This document shows positions 6,347-8,920 of a stretch of DNA of 8,920 nt, in pieces. Origin of the DNA: Bordetella parapertussis (lineage in GTDB: Bacteria; Pseudomonadota; Gammaproteobacteria; Burkholderiales; SG8-39). Position 1 is the stretch's first letter, and every line of letters begins with the position of its first letter. A program made the translations under genes and the position numbers. The notes below the pieces were generated by a model. It was given only the letters and a program-made list of their open reading frames with translations. It ran no database searches and was not told the DNA's origin. Location: contig CAMDRY010000108.1 in NCBI GenBank assembly GCA_945906975.1, positions 1-8,920 of the forward strand, written 5' to 3'.

Positions 6347-6730
6347 ATGGACGAGAACATTAACACCGAAAAAAACGTGTTGGGCGGGCCGCTGGCGGCG
6401 TGCAGTTATGCGCCGCTGACGGGCTATTTTCGCGACGGTTGCTGCGCCACCCATGGCGAGCACGGTGTCGCCCATCTGGTTTGCATCAAGGCGACGGATC
6501 AATTTCTGGCCTTTTCGTTTGAGCACGGCAACGATTTGTCGACACCGCGGCCGGAGATGCGTTTTCGCGGACTCGTTGCGGGCGACCGCTGGTGCCTGCA
6601 TGTGCTGCGCTGGGTCGAGGCCTGGGAGGCCGGAGCGGCCCCGCAGGTGGTACTCGAGGCGACGCACGAAGATGTGCTCAAAGTGGTTCCCCTGAAGGCG
6701 CTCAAGCGCCACGCATTCGATTTGCACTGA
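6347..6730 (+). CDS. DUF2237 family protein
   Basis: This 127-residue protein matches the DUF2237 family, whose function is not established to my knowledge. Visible family marks are NVLGGPL (10-16), TGYFRDGCC (25-33), GNDLSTPRPE (61-70) and GDRWCL (79-84), then VVLEATHEDVL (101-111). Cys19, Cys32, Cys33, Cys46 and Cys83 could bind a metal or be redox active, but this is inference. From memory, many relatives have WCLC at the fourth block, whereas here residue 85 is His. No signal peptide or membrane segment is seen. I took the ATG at 6347 because family similarity starts at once; a longer in-frame start at 6266 would run through the divergent promoter region. It is followed after 14 bp by the oxidoreductase gene, so the two are probably co-transcribed. 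Confidence 0.88.
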   Translation: MDENINTEKNVLGGPLAACSYAPLTGYFRDGCCATHGEHGVAHLVCIKATDQFLAFSFEHGNDLSTPRPEMRFRGLVAGDRWCLHVLRWVEAWEAGAAPQVVLEATHEDVLKVVPLKALKRHAFDLH

Positions 6731-6744
6731 TTACGGAGTCTGCG

Positions 6745-7587
6745 ATGACAAAAAAAACAATAGCAATGCTACACCCGGGCGAAATGGGCGCAGCGGTTGG
6801 CGCCTGCCTGGTAACGGCCGGACACCGTGTGGTCTGGGCTTCGTCGGGGCGCAGTGCGTCGACACGTGCGCGTGCCAAGGCGGCGGGTCTTGAAGACCTG
6901 TCCACCCTGGCACGCGCAGTCGAGGAGGCCGAAGTTGTGTTTTCGGTCTGCCCGCCACATGGCGCGCTTGATCTTGCGACAGAGGTTGCTGAACTCGGCT
7001 TTGACGGACTTTACATCGATGGCAACGCTATTTCGCCGGACACCGCCCGTGAGGTGGGGGCCAGCGTCGAAGCGGCGCACGCGCGGTTTGTCGACGGCGG
7101 CCTTCTCGGGCCGGCACCGCTCAAAGCCGGAACCACCCGCTTTTACCTCTCCGGTCCCAAGGCCAAGGAGGTGGCGGCGCTGTTCGAGGGCAGTTTCGTC
7201 AAGGCAATTGCGCTGGACGGGCCGGTAGGCGCCGCCTCGGCCTTGAAGGTCTGTTACGCAGCCTGGAACAAGGGCTCTATCGCGTTGATCACAGCGGTGC
7301 GCGCGCTCGCGCTGCATGAGGGCGTGGATGATGCTCTCATGGATGTGTGGCAGCACAATGTGCCTGAAATCGCCAAACGCTCCGAGGTGATCACCACTCA
7401 GGCGCGCAAGGCCTGGCGCTGGATTGGCGAAATGGACGAGATCGCCGGCAGCTTTGAAGCGGCCGGGCTGCCTGGCGGTTTTCACTTCGCGGCAGCCGAG
7501 ATTTACGGCCGCCTGGAGGGTTTCAAGGAGGCGCCGGAGCCGCCCGTCATGGCCGACATACTGAACGCGGTGGCCAAGGGCGCTTAG
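6745..7587 (+). CDS. NAD(P)-dependent oxidoreductase, 6-phosphogluconate dehydrogenase-like (PF03446 plus DUF1932-type C-terminus)
   Basis: The 280-residue protein looks like a member of the beta-hydroxyacid dehydrogenase superfamily. The N-terminal Rossmann domain begins IAMLHPGEMGAAVG (6-19), with the glycine-rich turn in the HPGEMG form, and runs to about residue 155. DGGLLGPAPLKAGTTRFYLSG (about 118-137) occupies the place of the substrate-binding DAPVSGG segment in related enzymes. Then comes a helical domain starting GAASALKVCYAAWNKG (162-177), where Lys168 and Asn175 match the expected catalytic Lys and Asn spacing. The C-terminal domain resembles DUF1932. The substrate is unknown. The ATG at 6745 has GGAG (6735-6738) 6 bp upstream, so I prefer it to the longer in-frame start at 6592, which lies inside the DUF2237 gene. 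It is probably cytoplasmic and co-transcribed with DUF2237. Confidence 0.9.
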   Translation: MTKKTIAMLHPGEMGAAVGACLVTAGHRVVWASSGRSASTRARAKAAGLEDLSTLARAVEEAEVVFSVCPPHGALDLATEVAELGFDGLYIDGNAISPDTAREVGASVEAAHARFVDGGLLGPAPLKAGTTRFYLSGPKAKEVAALFEGSFVKAIALDGPVGAASALKVCYAAWNKGSIALITAVRALALHEGVDDALMDVWQHNVPEIAKRSEVITTQARKAWRWIGEMDEIAGSFEAAGLPGGFHFAAAEIYGRLEGFKEAPEPPVMADILNAVAKGA

Positions 7588-7599
7588 GGTCCCTGGCCC

Positions 7600-7639
7600 C
7601 GGGCCTTTGCCCGCATGCCCGGCGCTTATTTTGCCGGGC
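7600..7639. terminator. Two tandem hairpins between convergent genes
   Basis: CGGGC-CTTT-GCCCG (7600-7613) is followed by a 7-bp stem GCCCGGC/GCCGGGC (7617-7623 and 7633-7639) with a 9-nt loop. The second hairpin encloses the stop codon (7626-7628) of the minus-strand DGQHR gene and lies 30 bp after the oxidoreductase stop. On the plus strand it is followed by GCGTTTCT, a weak T run. It probably ends transcription of the plus-strand operon, possibly in both directions. Confidence 0.5.
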
Positions 7640-8744
7640 GCGTTTCTACTGATGCCATGCGCGCAAGCTCGCGGTGGACGCGCGCCACGCGCTCAATTTC
7701 CCCCTTCGCCGGGAAGCGCTCGTAAAAACCTTCCGCCTTGAACGCCTTGATTTGCTCGCCCCAGGGCGACAGGCGTTCCTCCCAGCGTTTCACGCGGCCC
7801 TCTGCCGGATCGGCATCTTCGCGTGCGAGGTCGGCGCACACCCGCAGCATGGCCTTGAGCGTGACCGGCTTGGTTGCCATGTAGTTGGAATGGCCCCAGG
7901 CATCGCCCCACACGCGTTCGGCCGATTTCAGGAAATCGCGCACGATGCCGTAGTAGATGGGCACCTGGGTGCGGCTGCCGCCGTGTAGCTGGATTTTGCG
8001 CCAGTCGCGGTTGACCCAGCGGTGCAGTTCGTTGAAAAGCTCGGCCTGCAGGATCCATTTTTCCTGGGCGCTGCGTCCGCCAAGCCGGTTAATGCGGTAA
8101 CGCAGCGGGCTGTCGGCTTCGCTATACAGGCTCGCCACCAGGCGCGAGGCGAATTTACGGTGCGGTTCGGTAAAGGACACGCGCTCGTACAAGTCGATGA
8201 GGTGGCTTTTGTTGATGCGCGTCGGCGTCGAGTTGATGGTAACGAACATTTCCGTGGCGAAGTCTTCGCTCCTACCGTCGAAAATCATGCACGGAACATT
8301 TATGGTGGCGGCCTCGCCCGGGTGCTCGTCCATGTAAAAGCGCAGGGCGGCCAGGCGGTGCTGGCCGTCGATGATGAGGAATTTCTTGTCCGGCTCGGCG
8401 AGGTGGCCCACGCCCTCCATGCCGGCGGTGCGAAAGCCGAGTTTCTCTGAGGTGAAGAGCAGCACGGTTCCGGGAATCGGCGGCTGGCTGACGGCGGTTT
8501 CGTAAAAATTTTTCAGCGCCTTGACCTTGGCGCGAGAGATGGTGCGCTGGAAGGCGCTGTCGGTTCGTTCTATCTTGGCGATGAACTGCGCGATCTCGTC
8601 ACCGGCGGCGATGCGCGATGGGGCAATTTCCTCGCCTTCGCCATAAAAGCGGCTGATGAAGCGCACCTTGTTCAGCAGGTCCGTCGCGCGATAACTGCCG
8701 AAATAGAAAATTCCATCCTTTTGGCGAATCTGCGTAGCGAGCAC
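7626..8744 (-). CDS. DGQHR domain-containing protein (DndB/ParB-like family)
   Basis: The 372-residue protein carries the namesake motif in FLIIDGQHRLAALRF (122-136; DGQHR at 126-130). It also has MFVTIN (167-172) followed by NKSHLIDLY (178-186), the second conserved block I associate with this family. DGQHR proteins share a ParB-like fold and include DndB, a regulator of DNA phosphorothioation genes, and proteins in DNA 7-deazaguanine clusters; many others are orphans. There is no signal peptide or membrane segment, so it is expected in the cytoplasm on DNA. The C-terminal third (about 230-365) is helical and basic/aromatic, without a motif I recognise. I chose the GTG at 8744 because GGAGGAG stands 6 bp upstream; a longer in-frame ATG at 8900 would read through the promoter and operator-like repeats. 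No partner gene is visible downstream; its upstream neighbour lies outside the window. Function in this genome is open. Confidence 0.85.
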   Translation of the reverse strand: MLATQIRQKDGIFYFGSYRATDLLNKVRFISRFYGEGEEIAPSRIAAGDEIAQFIAKIERTDSAFQRTISRAKVKALKNFYETAVSQPPIPGTVLLFTSEKLGFRTAGMEGVGHLAEPDKKFLIIDGQHRLAALRFYMDEHPGEAATINVPCMIFDGRSEDFATEMFVTINSTPTRINKSHLIDLYERVSFTEPHRKFASRLVASLYSEADSPLRYRINRLGGRSAQEKWILQAELFNELHRWVNRDWRKIQLHGGSRTQVPIYYGIVRDFLKSAERVWGDAWGHSNYMATKPVTLKAMLRVCADLAREDADPAEGRVKRWEERLSPWGEQIKAFKAEGFYERFPAKGEIERVARVHRELARMASVETRPAK

Positions 8745-8750
8745 TGTCGT

Positions 8751-8757
8751 CTCCTCC
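8751..8757 (-). promoter_or_regulatory. Strong ribosome-binding site fixing the GTG start of the DGQHR gene
   Basis: GGAGGAG on the minus strand lies 6 nt before the GTG at 8744. It is the best Shine-Dalgarno match in the window. It decides the start in favour of the GTG over the in-frame ATG at 8900. Confidence 0.8.
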
Positions 8758-8795
8758 AAGTTTGGGGGGCGGCCAAGCGGCCGGGTACGTTCACT

Positions 8796-8853
8796 CAGGG
8801 GAAATATAGCTGACTTCCGGCCGGGGCGGCCAGGGGAAATGACGAATTTCCCC
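8796..8853. promoter_or_regulatory. Operator-like cluster: three copies of GGGGAAAT upstream of the DGQHR gene
   Basis: CAGGGGAAAT occurs as a direct repeat at 8796-8805 and 8831-8840. The second copy forms a palindrome with ATTTCCCC at 8846-8853 (8-bp arms, 5-nt spacer). The first copy overlaps the candidate -10 box of the DGQHR gene. The palindrome lies just upstream of where its -35 would be. This layout suits binding by a dimeric regulator, possibly the gene's own product; the regulator is unknown. Confidence 0.55.
8803..8808 (-). promoter_or_regulatory. Candidate -10 box of the DGQHR gene
   Basis: TATATT on the minus strand lies about 58 bp before the GTG. Transcription would start near 8796, giving a leader of about 50 nt with a small hairpin (CGGCC-AAGC-GGCCG, 8770-8783) and a run of six G on the plus strand. 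The -35 position reads GGCCGC, a poor match, which would fit an activator-dependent promoter. Confidence 0.4.
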
Positions 8854-8906
8854 ATAAAAATAGCTGGAAACGCCCGTTTGGCGCGGCTTTCGAGGGGCAT
8901 CCCTTG

Positions 8907-8920
8907 AAAAAAACGCTACG
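8907..8920 (-). terminator. Possible tail of an intrinsic terminator cut by the window edge
   Basis: On the minus strand CGTAGCG (8920-8914) is followed directly by seven T (8913-8907). This looks like the second arm of a hairpin plus its T tract, ending a minus-strand gene that lies to the right of the window. The first arm is not visible. Confidence 0.25.

Noticed and set aside
8745..8900. N-terminal extension of the DGQHR protein from an ATG at 8900
   Set aside because: The extra 52 residues are Pro/Arg-rich, have no family look, and run through the -10 box and operator repeats; the GTG at 8744 has a strong ribosome-binding site.

Overview
The window is GC-rich and densely packed with housekeeping-type genes. 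GreB with an acidic N-terminal extension, RlmJ, a DegQ/MucD-type periplasmic protease and a Tat-type signal all point to a beta- or gammaproteobacterium; I cannot go lower than that from sequence alone. I see no insertion sequence, prophage gene, CRISPR array, tRNA or rRNA.

Left block (1-3214, minus strand). Reading in the direction of transcription: a secreted two-PDZ HtrA/Deg protease, a near-perfect GC hairpin, an O-acetylhomoserine sulfhydrylase (metY), and, 2 bp after its stop, an alpha/beta hydrolase that runs off the left edge of the window. The hairpin and a candidate -10 box before metY suggest that metY plus the hydrolase form their own transcription unit.

Middle block (3215-5129, plus strand). 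A 330-bp intergenic region leads into greB (transcript-cleavage factor), followed by rlmJ (23S rRNA A2030 methyltransferase), each with a recognisable -10 box. rlmJ carries an in-frame 39-bp tandem duplication in its helical insertion region.

Right-centre block (5130-7587). A Tat-signal aldo/keto reductase (minus) is transcribed divergently from a two-gene plus-strand operon, a DUF2237 protein and a 6-phosphogluconate-dehydrogenase-like NAD(P) oxidoreductase. The two promoters face away from each other in only 57 bp.

Right edge (7588-8920). A convergent terminator region separates the oxidoreductase from a minus-strand DGQHR-domain protein (DndB/ParB-like family), which starts at a GTG with a strong Shine-Dalgarno sequence. 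Upstream of it is a compact candidate operator: three copies of GGGGAAAT, two of them forming a palindrome and one overlapping a -10-like box. This gene is the only accessory-looking element here. Its relatives occur with DNA phosphorothioation (dnd) and DNA deazaguanine (dpd) systems, but no partner gene lies inside the window, so a system cannot be claimed from what is visible.
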